Origin: Ilumatobacteraceae bacterium
GTDB lineage: Bacteria; Actinomycetota; Acidimicrobiia; Acidimicrobiales; Iamiaceae
DNA length: 64,000 nt
Direction of reading: 5' to 3'
Assembly (NCBI GenBank): GCA_025463265.1
Contig: JAOBWH010000173.1
Coordinates: 1 to 64,000, forward strand
The notes beneath the pieces were generated by a model. The model saw only the letters and a list, made by a program, of their open reading frames with translations, was not told the DNA's origin and did no database searches. Below, piece after piece: positions 11,110 through 20,478 of the stretch. Position 1 is the first letter of the stretch. Every line of letters begins with the position of its first letter. A program made the translations under genes and the position numbers.

Positions 11110-11742
11110 GTGTCCGCCACCGGGAGGACCAAGCCAGCCAGCAGCGACGCCGGGGCCGACACCAAGGCCCGGCTGATCGCCGCCTGCCGCGCCAGCCTCC
11201 AGCAGGAGGGCATCGCCGGCACCAGCGCCCGCGCCATCGCCCGCCACGGCGACCTCAACCAGGCGCTGGTCTTCTACCACTTCGGGTCGGTCGACGGCCT
11301 GCTCCAGGCCACCGCCCGCGAGGACTCCGCCCAGCGCGCCGCGCTCTACGCCGAGCGCCTCGCCGATGTGGACACGCTGGCCGGGCTGGTGTCGGTCGGT
11401 CGGGCGATCCACGACGTCGAGACCTCCCGCGGCAGCACGGCCGTGCTCACCCAGATCCTCGCCGGGTCGATCTCCTCGACGGAGCTGCGAGCCAGCATCC
11501 TCGCCGGCATGGAACCGTGGACGGTCCTGGTGGAGCAGGCGCTCGACCGCATCCTGGCCGGGACGGTCCTCGCCAGCACCGTGCCCACCGCAGACATCGC
11601 CTTCGCCATCTCGTCGCTGTTCCTCGGGATGGAGCTGATGGCGAGCCTCGACGCCGACCAGGACCGCGTCGCCAGCCTGTTCACCAGCCTCGACGCCGTC
11701 GGGATGTTCGTCGACGCCCTCCTCCCCCGGTCTCCCACCTGA
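11110..11742 (+). CDS. TetR/AcrR family regulator
   Basis: N-terminal HTH: TKARLIAACRASLQQEGIAGTSARAIARHGDLNQALVFYHFGSVDGLL; GTG start with SD aggagg. Confidence 0.9.
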   Translation: MSATGRTKPASSDAGADTKARLIAACRASLQQEGIAGTSARAIARHGDLNQALVFYHFGSVDGLLQATAREDSAQRAALYAERLADVDTLAGLVSVGRAIHDVETSRGSTAVLTQILAGSISSTELRASILAGMEPWTVLVEQALDRILAGTVLASTVPTADIAFAISSLFLGMELMASLDADQDRVASLFTSLDAVGMFVDALLPRSPT

Positions 11743-11838
11743 CCCTCCTCCGCTCGGTGCCGCTGGTGCGTCTACCCGCGCCGGCAGCGGGTAGGTCGGT
11801 CTCCACGGGCCGAACGGCGGCTCGGGGCAGGAGTCGCT

Positions 11839-12222
11839 GTGGCAGAGGAACGGTCGTTGCGCTTCGCTGCCGACGTCGTCCACCTCGCTTCGGTGCGCGA
11901 CTTCGCCACGCAGGCCGCCGACGAGCTCGGTTCCCAGGTCGACCGCCACGCCCTGGCGCTGATCGTCGGTGAGCTCGCCGCCAACGCCGCGGTGCACCAG
12001 GCCGGCGAGGCCGAACTGGTGGTCCGCGTGCACGCCGACGGCACGGTCGACGTCGAGGTGGTCGACGACGACCCCACCATCCCGGCGCCGATCGTCAGCG
12101 ATCCGATGGATCCCGACGGCCACCGCGGGCTGCAGCTCGTGCAGGACATCAGCACCTCGTGGGGCGTGCATCCCGAGGGCACCGGCAAACGGATCTGGGC
12201 CCGCCTCGCCCCTCGGCCCTGA
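11839..12222 (+). CDS. ATP-binding protein, HATPase/RsbW-like
   Basis: ELAANAAVHQ, GHRGLQLVQDIS...GKRIWARL. Confidence 0.75.
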   Translation: MAEERSLRFAADVVHLASVRDFATQAADELGSQVDRHALALIVGELAANAAVHQAGEAELVVRVHADGTVDVEVVDDDPTIPAPIVSDPMDPDGHRGLQLVQDISTSWGVHPEGTGKRIWARLAPRP

Positions 12223-12246
12223 CCGGTCCGAGGAACGGACCGGCCG

Positions 12247-13317
12247 TCAGCTGGAGAAGTCCAGGACCGCCCGGTTGAGCGCGCCGCCGTGCATGGCGTC
12301 GAGCGCCTCTTGCACCTGTTCGGGCTGGAACGTCTGCGACACCAGCTCGTCGAGCTTGAGCTTCCCGGCCTGGTAGAGCTCGACGAAGAGGGGGATGTCG
12401 TGGTGCGGACGGGCGGCGCCGTAGCGGCAGCCGAGGATGCTCTTGTCGTTGTAGAGCGACTGCACGACGAAGCTCGCCTCGGTGCCGAACTTCGGCACGC
12501 CCAGCAGCACGCAGGAGCCGCCCCAGTCCAGGAGGTCGATGCACTGGCGGATCAGCGCCGGGTGCCCCACGCACTCGAAGGCGTAGTCGACGCCCAGCGG
12601 GCAGATCTCCTTGACGGCCTCGGCCGTGTCGACGTCGGGACCGGCGCAGATGAAGTGGGTGGCGCCGAACAGCTTGGCGGCCGCCTCCTTCGTGGGGTTG
12701 GTGTCGATGGCGATGATGGGTCCGGCCTGGCTGAGGGCGAGGCCCTGGAGCACGTTGAGGCCGATGCCGCCGATGCCGATCACGATGGCCGACGAGCCCG
12801 GGCGGGGCTTCGCTCGGTTGAGCACTGCGCCGGTGCCGGTGAGCACGGCGCAGCCGATGAGGCTGGCGGACGCGAGGGGCACCTCCGGGTCGATGACGAC
12901 CGCCTGGGTCTCGGTGACGACCGTGTACTCGGCGAAGACGCCGGCGTTGGCGAACTGGAACGCCTTCTCCCCGCCCACCGTGAAGGGTGCCTTGAGCTTG
13001 CCGGCGGTGTCGCGGCAGTGGGTGGGGGCGCCGCGGTCGCAGGCATCGCACTGGCCGCAGTTGCCGAGGGTGGTGAGCACCACGTGATCACCGACCTTGA
13101 CCTTGCGGACCGAGGAGCCCACCTCCTCCACCACGCCGGCGCCCTCGTGGCCGAGCACCGCAGGCGTCGGGAACGGGATGGTCCCGTTCACCACCGAGAC
13201 ATCGGAGTGGCACAGGCCAGCAGCGTGCACCTTCACCCGAACCTCGTTCGCCCGCAGGTCCCGGACCTCCACATCCGTTCGAACTTCCAGCTGACCGGTC
13301 CAAACAACAGCCTTCAT
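12247..13317 (-). CDS. Zn-dependent alcohol dehydrogenase (MDR family)
   Basis: GLCHSD, GHEGAGVVEEVG, CGQCDAC zinc motifs. Confidence 0.92.
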   Translation of the reverse strand: MKAVVWTGQLEVRTDVEVRDLRANEVRVKVHAAGLCHSDVSVVNGTIPFPTPAVLGHEGAGVVEEVGSSVRKVKVGDHVVLTTLGNCGQCDACDRGAPTHCRDTAGKLKAPFTVGGEKAFQFANAGVFAEYTVVTETQAVVIDPEVPLASASLIGCAVLTGTGAVLNRAKPRPGSSAIVIGIGGIGLNVLQGLALSQAGPIIAIDTNPTKEAAAKLFGATHFICAGPDVDTAEAVKEICPLGVDYAFECVGHPALIRQCIDLLDWGGSCVLLGVPKFGTEASFVVQSLYNDKSILGCRYGAARPHHDIPLFVELYQAGKLKLDELVSQTFQPEQVQEALDAMHGGALNRAVLDFSS

Positions 13318-13539
13318 GGTTTCGTCCTTCGATGGTTCGAGCGGTGGGAGTGGGGGTTCGGCGGGGGTTGTGGATTCCGAGCGGAGCGAGCCCGGGGGAG
13401 TTTGAGGGGGCGGAGCTTGCGGAGCCCCTCCGAGCCAGCGAGGTGCGACGAAGTCGTGCCGAGCTGCGGAGGCGCCGGGCGTCAGCCCGTCCTCACGTTC
13501 GAGGAACGGAGTGAGCGCCAGCGAACGAGTGACGAGACA

Positions 13540-14991
13540 TCAGCCCTTCCAGATGATGGATTGCATCTCGCTGTAGGCGTGGAGGCCCCAGGAGCCGCCG
13601 TCTCGGCCGACACCGGAGTACTTGAACCCGCCGAACGCCGCCTCGTGGTTGCGCTGGAGGGTGTTGATGCCGACGTTGCCGGAGCGCAGGAGCTTCGACA
13701 CCGCCATCGCCTTGCCGCTGTCCTCGCTGAACACGTAGCTGTAGAGGCCGTAGGGGCTGTCGTTCGCGATGGCGATGGCTTCGTCCTCGGTGTCGAACGG
13801 GATCACGGTGATGACCGGCCCGAACACCTCCTCGCGGGCGATCGTCATGGCGTTGGTGGCGTCGACCACCAGGGTGGGGGCCACGTAGAAGCCCGTGTCG
13901 AGCTCCGGGCGCTTGCCGCCGACGGCGAGCGTGGCGCCCTCGTCGGTGGCGGAGCGGACGAGGCCCTCGACCCGATCGCGGTGCGTGCCGGTGATGACCG
14001 GACCGAGCACGGTGTCGCGCTCGAGCGGGTCGCCGACCTTGAGGTGGCCGGCCATCCCGGTCAGCTTGCCCACCAGCTCGTCGTAGACGCCCCGCTGGAC
14101 GACCACCCGGGTGGGCGAGGTGCAGATCTGGCCGGAGTGGAACGTCCAGGTGCTGGAGACGTTCGAGATCACGTTTTTCAGGTCGGCGTCGTCGAACACG
14201 ATCGCCGCACCCTTGCCGCCCAGCTCGAGCAGCAGGCGCTTCATCTGCTTGCCGGCGACCTCGGCGATGCGGCAGCCGACGCCGGTGGAGCCGGTGAAGG
14301 AGACCATGTCGACGTCGGGGTGGGTGGTGATGGCCTCGGCGGCCTCGACCGAGTTGGCCGACACCACGTTGACCACGCCGGGCGGGAATCCGGCCTCCTC
14401 GAACAGCTCGCCCATGCGGATGACCGCCAGCGGGTCCTGCACCGGCGGCTTGATGACGACCGTGTTGCCCATGGCGAGGGCGGGGGCGACTTTGCCCGCC
14501 ATGTTGGTGACGGGGAAGTTGTACGCCGCGAGCGCCGCGACCACGCCGACCGGGGCGCGGTGCTCGACGCCGCCGATGATCCCGCCGGGGGCGAGCGCGG
14601 TGCCGGGCATGACGGCGGGCGGCAGCGCGACGAGGTTCGACTCGGGCTGGGCGTAGCGGCGGAAGCGGGCGGACACCTGCGGGACCTGCATGGTCTTGGC
14701 GACCCGCATGGTGGCGCCGGTCTCGGCTTGGACGAGGGGCACCAGCTCGGCGGCGTGGGCGTCCCACACATCGGCGAAGCGGTTCAGCAGTTCGTAGCGC
14801 TCGGCGAACGAGGTCCGCTGCCAGGAGTCGAACGCCTCCCTGGCGGCGGCGCAGGCGTCGGCGGCCTGACCGGCACTGGCATCGGGGGCCACGCCGACGA
14901 CCTGTTCGGTGGCCGGGTTGACGATGTCGTAGCCGCCTGCGGCCTCGACCTTCTCGCCCCCGATGATCAGCCCGTACCCGGTGTCAGTCAC
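13540..14991 (-). CDS. Aldehyde dehydrogenase family protein
   Basis: FTGSTGVG, ELGGKGAAIV, SGQICTSPTRV catalytic Cys region. Confidence 0.93.
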   Translation of the reverse strand: MTDTGYGLIIGGEKVEAAGGYDIVNPATEQVVGVAPDASAGQAADACAAAREAFDSWQRTSFAERYELLNRFADVWDAHAAELVPLVQAETGATMRVAKTMQVPQVSARFRRYAQPESNLVALPPAVMPGTALAPGGIIGGVEHRAPVGVVAALAAYNFPVTNMAGKVAPALAMGNTVVIKPPVQDPLAVIRMGELFEEAGFPPGVVNVVSANSVEAAEAITTHPDVDMVSFTGSTGVGCRIAEVAGKQMKRLLLELGGKGAAIVFDDADLKNVISNVSSTWTFHSGQICTSPTRVVVQRGVYDELVGKLTGMAGHLKVGDPLERDTVLGPVITGTHRDRVEGLVRSATDEGATLAVGGKRPELDTGFYVAPTLVVDATNAMTIAREEVFGPVITVIPFDTEDEAIAIANDSPYGLYSYVFSEDSGKAMAVSKLLRSGNVGINTLQRNHEAAFGGFKYSGVGRDGGSWGLHAYSEMQSIIWKG

Positions 14992-15001
14992 AGCCAGAAA
15001 C

Positions 15002-15015
15002 TGTAACGGGTTCTA
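15002..15015. promoter_or_regulatory. KstR-like site TGTAACGGGTTCTA
   Basis: Matches TNNAACNNGTTNNA; 11 bp upstream of aldehyde dehydrogenase start. Confidence 0.6.
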
Positions 15016-15058
15016 GTTCTGGACTTCACTTCGACCGGGCGGGGCGCGAACCGCCGCC

Positions 15059-15568
15059 TCAGGCGTCGAACCGGAAGCGGGTCTGGGTGTACGGGCCCTT
15101 GCCGAACGCCAGGACCTTCGTGGGCTCGAGGGCGAAGACGAGCGCGGTCCGCCCGTCCGCGTCGCCGAACGTGTCGTCGCCCACCACGAAGTCCCAGTCG
15201 AGCTCGACCTTCCAGAGCGCCGCCAGCTCGGTGAGCTCCGACCGGTCGGTGATGCGGACGGCCGAGCCCTCGACCACCACGTCGATCCCGCCGCGGAGCG
15301 CGCTGGTCCCCGTGGTGAGGATGCACCGGGGGTCCCGGCTGAGGTTCCTCGTCTTCTGCTCCTGGTCGCCGGTGCAGAAGTGGAGGCGCTCATCGCGCCA
15401 CACGGCGGGGATGGGGGTGACGTGCGGGCGGCCGTCGGCGCGGACCGTGGACAGCCAGAACACCTCGGACCGGTCGAGCACCTCGACCACCGCGCTCCAG
15501 GTGACCGCGCTCGATCCAGGCTCGCTGAACCCCTCGTTGTGCTCCGGGGTCGGTTCGGTGGTGGGCAT
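15059..15568 (-). CDS. Pyridoxamine 5'-phosphate oxidase-fold (PPOX) protein
   Basis: FWLSTVRADGRPHVTPIPAVWRDERLHFCTG. Confidence 0.85.
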   Translation of the reverse strand: MPTTEPTPEHNEGFSEPGSSAVTWSAVVEVLDRSEVFWLSTVRADGRPHVTPIPAVWRDERLHFCTGDQEQKTRNLSRDPRCILTTGTSALRGGIDVVVEGSAVRITDRSELTELAALWKVELDWDFVVGDDTFGDADGRTALVFALEPTKVLAFGKGPYTQTRFRFDA

Positions 15569-15692
15569 GGACAGGCTCCTCGGTCGATCTTCGGGTTGGA
15601 CGGCCGGACCGGGCCGTTCTCATCGCCGCCCGACGCCGCGGCCGGGTAGGTCGCATGGCCCTTCTCGCTCATGGTGACGTCCCGGTCAGCCG

Positions 15693-15926
15693 ATGGAACG
15701 GATCATGGCCGCACCCTCGCTCGATCAACAGGACTGCGGCCGACTGGCGCCGGACCACTCCATCGAGGACCACCTCGCCATCGAGCGTGCCGCCCTGACC
15801 GCCGAACGCAGCGCGAGCGCCCTGCGGACCACGGGGTCGACCAAGTGGATGCTGATCCGCTCCGCCGGTCTCGGCTTCGCGCTGGCGGGGACCATCGCCT
15901 TCGGCATCAGCCACCTGCCCACCTGA
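15693..15926 (+). CDS. Small single-pass membrane protein
   Basis: 77 aa ORF, C-terminal hydrophobic segment; start uncertain. Confidence 0.4.
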   Translation: MERIMAAPSLDQQDCGRLAPDHSIEDHLAIERAALTAERSASALRTTGSTKWMLIRSAGLGFALAGTIAFGISHLPT

Positions 15927-15953
15927 CGGGCGACCCGGCGTCGCCCGCCTCGC

Positions 15954-16982
15954 TCAGCGGTGGGGCCGGCGACCGATGATCGAGGCCCGTTCCATGACCC
16001 GCACATGGGGCCAGTAGTCGCTGCTGGCGTAGTGCTGGACGGCCCGGTTGTCCCAGAACGCGATCGAGTGCGGCTCCCAGCGGAACCGGCACTGGTACTC
16101 GGGGTAGTCCGCCTGCCGGCACACCAGGTCGAGGAGCGCCCGGCTCTCGTCTCGGTCCATGCCGATCACGTGGGACGCGAAGTTCCGGTTGGCGTACAGG
16201 TGCTTGCGGCCGGTGACGTCGTGGGTGCACACCATCGGGTGGGTCGGCGGCGGGTACTGCTCGAGCATCTTGCCCCGCTGCTCCGCATCGAGGAACGCCC
16301 CGAAGGTCCGCACGAACGTGTGCTCCAGGTCGAGGCCGTCGATGCGGTCCCGCACGTCGGGGGGCAGCCCGGCGTAGGCGGCGTACATGTCGGCGAACAA
16401 GGTGTCGCCGCCGACCTCCGGCACCTCGATGCCGTGGAGGATCGCCCCCATCGACGGCATCTCCCGCCAGGTCACGTCGTGGTGCCAGGCGTTCTCGTAG
16501 CCGGCGACGTCGGCCGACTTCTCGAACCGCACCAGCTCCTGGTTGTCCTTGTTGGCCCCGAGGAAGGCGTGGATCTCCAGGTCCCCGAAGCGCTTGGCGA
16601 ACGCCACGTGCTGATCCGACGTGATGGGCTGCTCGCGGAAGAAGATCACCTTGTACTCGGCGAGGGCTCGGGCGATCTCGGCGATGACCGCGTCGGGCAG
16701 CTCGGTGGTGAGGTCGGGACCGTCGAGGACCGCCCCGATGGTGGCGCCGAGCCGGGTCACGTCGAAGTGCTCCCAGGTGAGACCGGCGAGGCGGTCCCGC
16801 TCGGCCGCCAGGTGAGCGGACGGCCCGACCTGCACGGCGTAGCCCGGCAGGTTGAACCGCCGGGACTCGAGGTGCTCCGGGCGAGCTGCGGGAGCCGCGG
16901 TCCCCCCGTCGCTCCCCTTCGCTCCCCAGGCGGCACCGCCGCTGGTGGCGCCGCCGGTCGCCGTGCTCTCGGTCGTGGTCAT
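15954..16982 (-). CDS. TauD/TfdA-family 2-oxoglutarate dioxygenase
   Basis: AWHHDVTW HxD motif, FFREQPIT, AFWDNRAVQHYAS...RVMER. Confidence 0.9.
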   Translation of the reverse strand: MTTTESTATGGATSGGAAWGAKGSDGGTAAPAARPEHLESRRFNLPGYAVQVGPSAHLAAERDRLAGLTWEHFDVTRLGATIGAVLDGPDLTTELPDAVIAEIARALAEYKVIFFREQPITSDQHVAFAKRFGDLEIHAFLGANKDNQELVRFEKSADVAGYENAWHHDVTWREMPSMGAILHGIEVPEVGGDTLFADMYAAYAGLPPDVRDRIDGLDLEHTFVRTFGAFLDAEQRGKMLEQYPPPTHPMVCTHDVTGRKHLYANRNFASHVIGMDRDESRALLDLVCRQADYPEYQCRFRWEPHSIAFWDNRAVQHYASSDYWPHVRVMERASIIGRRPHR

Positions 16983-17079
16983 CGCAGCCCCCTGACTGGT
17001 CGCCAGAACGGTACCGGCCAGCCCGCAACCCGTCACCTCACCGGTGGTTCTGATGCGGCGACATCGGGAGACGCCGGGG

Positions 17080-17460
17080 TCAGCGCCAGATCGCGGCGTC
17101 GCCGGGGAAGTCGTCGGTCTGGGGGCGCACCACGCAGAACGGGTGGCCCGACGGGTCGTGCATGATCCACCAGGTCTCGACCTGACGGACCCGGGTGGCG
17201 CCGTGGGCTTCGAGCCGGGCGACCTCGGCCTCGACGTCGTCGGTCTCGATGTCGAGGTGGACCCGGGCGGGTCCCTCGATCGCTTGGACGAACACCTCCC
17301 GCCCGCCGGCCGAACCGACCGTGAGGTACGGGTCGCCGGACTCGAAGACGGAGGGTGGAGCCGTCCCTGGCTCCAGCGCAGCGCGCCAGAAGGAGGCGGT
17401 GTCGAGGGCGGACTCGGATGGACAGTCGATGCCGATGGCGGCGAGGCGGCTCCGGTGCAT
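17080..17460 (-). CDS. VOC/glyoxalase-like protein
   Basis: ARVHLDIETDDVEAEVARLEAHGA...MHDPSGHPFCVV. Confidence 0.8.
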   Translation of the reverse strand: MHRSRLAAIGIDCPSESALDTASFWRAALEPGTAPPSVFESGDPYLTVGSAGGREVFVQAIEGPARVHLDIETDDVEAEVARLEAHGATRVRQVETWWIMHDPSGHPFCVVRPQTDDFPGDAAIWR

Positions 17461-17498
17461 GACCTTCGGGGTACCCGTCGATGCCGGCCGCCAGTCGG

Positions 17499-18107
17499 TC
17501 AGCGGCTCGGCGTGGGATCCGAGGCCGGGTCGGGCGGCGTCGACATGGGCTCGGGCGGCTCGCCGATGATGGTCGCGGCCCAGCGGACGAAGGGGTCGCA
17601 GCTGTCGCCTCTGGCGTCGACGTAGGCACGGAACAGGTCCCGGGCGGCGTCCTCGGCGACCGGACCGGTGACGGCGGGCAGGTGGGGGTGGGGCAGGTCG
17701 GCGGAGCGACCGTCGGACCACTCGGTGGCCAGGCGGCCGGCGCCGTCGCTGTCAGACTTCAGCGCCCACACGATCCGACCGACCATCGCAGTCGCCGCCG
17801 CACCGAGGCACATCAGGCAGGGCTCGAGGGTGGTGTACAGCGTCGCTCGCCGTCGGTCCCACCCGTCGGCGCGGTCGGCCTCCTCCAGTGCGAGGAGCTC
17901 CGCGTGCACGAGGAGCCGCCGTTGGGTGACCTCCTCGGTGTGGGCGCGCCCGACGATGCGCCCGTCGGCGACGACGACCGCCCCGATGGGCAGCTCGCCT
18001 CGGGTCAGCCCGGCCCGAGCGATGTCGAGTGCGGCCTCCATGCCGATCTCGTCATGGGCTCCGCCGAGGTCGATGACCTCCGCGGTCGAGATGTCGTGTG
18101 CGCTCAT
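17499..18107 (-). CDS. Nucleoside/cytidine deaminase-like protein
   Basis: HAELLAL and TTLEPCLMCLGA zinc motifs. Confidence 0.88.
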   Translation of the reverse strand: MSAHDISTAEVIDLGGAHDEIGMEAALDIARAGLTRGELPIGAVVVADGRIVGRAHTEEVTQRRLLVHAELLALEEADRADGWDRRRATLYTTLEPCLMCLGAAATAMVGRIVWALKSDSDGAGRLATEWSDGRSADLPHPHLPAVTGPVAEDAARDLFRAYVDARGDSCDPFVRWAATIIGEPPEPMSTPPDPASDPTPSR

Positions 18108-18301
18108 GTCGCCAGGGTTGCTCCCGCTTCCGGTCCCCCCGTGAGGGTGCTGCTGCACCTCCAGCTCACCGGTGCCCACGCTGAGCGGCGGGCAAACCCG
18201 AGATTCCGAACTTCTCGCCACGCTCGGTGGCGTGTTCCTGCAGATGGGTGACCCGCCGAGCCGCCCGCCGTCCAACCCCGGATGCCGGCCGGCCCGCCGG
18301 G

Positions 18302-19501
18302 CTACGTGTCGAAGTCGAGCTGGAGCAGGTCGATCGCGTTGCCGCGGACGAGCTTGTAGATCACGTCCTCGGGCAGGTTGCCCATGAGCTTCTGTCCGAC
18401 CTCGCGGCTCTTCGGCCAGGTGGAGTCCGAGTGCGGGTAGTCGGTCTCGAAGCAGATGTTGTCGACGCCGCACTTCTCGATGTTCTCGAGGCCGTACACG
18501 TCGTCGAAGAAGCAGCCGTAGATCTGGCGGTAGTAGTAGGTCGACGGAGGCTCGGGCACCTTGTCGCCGAAGCCGCCCCACGCCCGGTTCTCCTCCCAGA
18601 CGTTGTCCGCCCGCTCGAGGATGTACGGGATCCAGCCGATCTGGCCCTCCGAGTACACGATCTTCAGCGTGGGGAGCCGGGCCAGCCAGCCCGAGAACAG
18701 CCAGTCGGTCAGCGAGCTCATGGCGTTGCCGAAGGTGAGCGTCGAGCCGACGGCGGCGGGGGCGTCGGCCGAGGTCGACGGCATCTTCGACGACGAGCCG
18801 ATGTGCATGTTGATGGTGGTGCCGGTCTCCGCGCACGCCCGGAAGAAGGGCTCCCAGTAGTCACCGTGGATCGACGGGAGGCCGAGGTACGGGGGGATCT
18901 CGCTGAAGCACACGGCGCGCACGCCGCGGGCGGCGTTGCGGTACACCTCGGCGGCAGCCAGGTCGACGTCCCAGAGGTGCGTGATGGTCAGCGGGATGAG
19001 GCGACCGCCCGAGTCGCCGCACCACTCCTCGACCATCCAGTCGTTGTACGCCTTGACGCAGAGGTCGGAGAGGAGCTTGTCCTGGGCTTCCATGAACACC
19101 TGGCCGCAGAACCTGGGGAAGGACGGGAAGCACATCTGGGCGTCGGTCCAGTTGGCGTCCATGTCCTCGATGCGGGCCTTGGGGTCCCAGCAGCCCTTGC
19201 GCATCTCCTCGTAGGTGATGCCGGTGACCTTCACCTCGTCGCGGTCGAACCCGGCCGCGGCGGAGAGACGGGTCTGCGGGACGCGCTTGTCCTCGTAGAG
19301 CCACCAGTCGCACAGCTCGCCCTCGTCGGAGGGCTCGTAGCTGAACACGCCACCGACGAACTGCATCTTCCCGCGCTCCTGGATGGTGCGGGGACCGACG
19401 TCGTGGTACTTCGCCGGCAGGCGGTCGAGCCACACCCGGCCGTGCTCGATCACGTGGTCGTCGACCGAGATGATCTTCGGGAAGTTGTCATCCATGGGCA
19501 T
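18302..19501 (-). CDS. Amidohydrolase-2 family metal-dependent hydrolase
   Basis: ISVDDHVIEHGRVW, CFETDYPHSDSTWP; paralog at 35251. Confidence 0.85.
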   Translation of the reverse strand: MPMDDNFPKIISVDDHVIEHGRVWLDRLPAKYHDVGPRTIQERGKMQFVGGVFSYEPSDEGELCDWWLYEDKRVPQTRLSAAAGFDRDEVKVTGITYEEMRKGCWDPKARIEDMDANWTDAQMCFPSFPRFCGQVFMEAQDKLLSDLCVKAYNDWMVEEWCGDSGGRLIPLTITHLWDVDLAAAEVYRNAARGVRAVCFSEIPPYLGLPSIHGDYWEPFFRACAETGTTINMHIGSSSKMPSTSADAPAAVGSTLTFGNAMSSLTDWLFSGWLARLPTLKIVYSEGQIGWIPYILERADNVWEENRAWGGFGDKVPEPPSTYYYRQIYGCFFDDVYGLENIEKCGVDNICFETDYPHSDSTWPKSREVGQKLMGNLPEDVIYKLVRGNAIDLLQLDFDT

Positions 19502-19516
19502 GAGGGTATCTCCGAT

Positions 19517-19531
19517 CTGACGGACCGTCAG
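19517..19531. promoter_or_regulatory. Palindromic operator CTGACGGACCGTCAG
   Basis: 7-1-7 perfect palindrome, 15 bp upstream of amidohydrolase. Confidence 0.8.
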
Positions 19532-19567
19532 AAGTGAGCGGGACGGGCGCAGCGAGCATCGACGAGG

Positions 19568-20356
19568 TCACCAGAGCTGGTCGGTGTAGGTGTCGGTTCC
19601 GGGGATCGTCGAGCGGAAGGGGGCGACGAGGACCAGGTGGCCGAGGCCGGCGGCGGTGAAGTCGTCGCCGAGGCTGGCGAAGGTGTCGGACCAGGTGGCC
19701 GGGAGGTCGTCGTCGACGAACCAGAGCTGGCAGAAGCGGTTCTCCGCGGAGTCGGCCTTCACGCCCTGGGCGGCGTCGGCCGGGAGCGGGATGGCGGTGA
19801 GCTCGGCGCCGACCACGCCGGGCAGCGGGCGGGCGCGGAACCAGGCGTCGACATCATCGAGGTCCTTGCCCTCGGCGGGCTCGCCGATGACGACCACCAC
19901 GTAGGGCGAGTGGTGGTCGAGGGCCAGTTCCACCGGCACGCCGTCGGGCTGCTCGAACTCGGTGCGGAACTTGTACATGAGCGTGTGGATGTGGTCGCGC
20001 TCCTCGAACATGCGGTCGTTCTCGTGAAGCCACTTGACCTGCTCGCTCCCCCACTGCATCCACTGGCCGAACTTGCCGGCGAGCACCCAGTAGAGGGCGA
20101 GGAACGAGCCGGTGGCCGGGTCCGGGATCACGGGCGAGTCAGCCGGGTAGCGCAGGTCCTTGAGGTCCTTCGTGGCGACGAAGCGCTGGCCGCTGATGTT
20201 CCAGGCGCCGATCATGCAGCCGGCGTAGAAGTGGTCCCGTTCGTACCAGCGGTTGTAGGCGACCTCGTGGCCCCGGTGGGGCTCGACGATGGTGACCAGC
20301 GCGCCACCCAGCCGGACCGGCCGCTCTGCCGTCTTGCCACTTCCCAGGTCCTGCAC
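19568..20356 (-). CDS. Conserved hypothetical, EthD/dimeric alpha-beta barrel-like
   Basis: GHEVAYNRWYERDHFYAGCMIGAW; duplicate-barrel pattern. Confidence 0.55.
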   Translation of the reverse strand: MQDLGSGKTAERPVRLGGALVTIVEPHRGHEVAYNRWYERDHFYAGCMIGAWNISGQRFVATKDLKDLRYPADSPVIPDPATGSFLALYWVLAGKFGQWMQWGSEQVKWLHENDRMFEERDHIHTLMYKFRTEFEQPDGVPVELALDHHSPYVVVVIGEPAEGKDLDDVDAWFRARPLPGVVGAELTAIPLPADAAQGVKADSAENRFCQLWFVDDDLPATWSDTFASLGDDFTAAGLGHLVLVAPFRSTIPGTDTYTDQLW

Positions 20357-20371
20357 GTGGTCTCCTCGGGG

Positions 20372-20399
20372 TGAAAACGAGAACGTGTTCTCGTTTTCA
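20372..20399. promoter_or_regulatory. 28-bp palindrome TGAAAACGAGAACGTGTTCTCGTTTTCA (KstR-like core)
   Basis: Symmetric except for central GT; divergent intergenic region. Confidence 0.75.
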
Positions 20400-20478
20400 G
20401 CATGCCACGCGTCAGGGGATCTTGCGCCATCGCCGGGAGGAGGGCGCCTCGATCGGACGGAGGTGCGAACATGACCGC

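Noticed and set aside
12289-15006. 905-aa plus-strand ORF
   Set aside because: Antisense to clearly recognisable alcohol and aldehyde dehydrogenases; high-GC shadow ORF with no family motif.
17499-18836. 445-aa minus-strand ORF
   Set aside because: N-terminal part is antisense/out-of-frame over the amidohydrolase; the deaminase starts at 18107.
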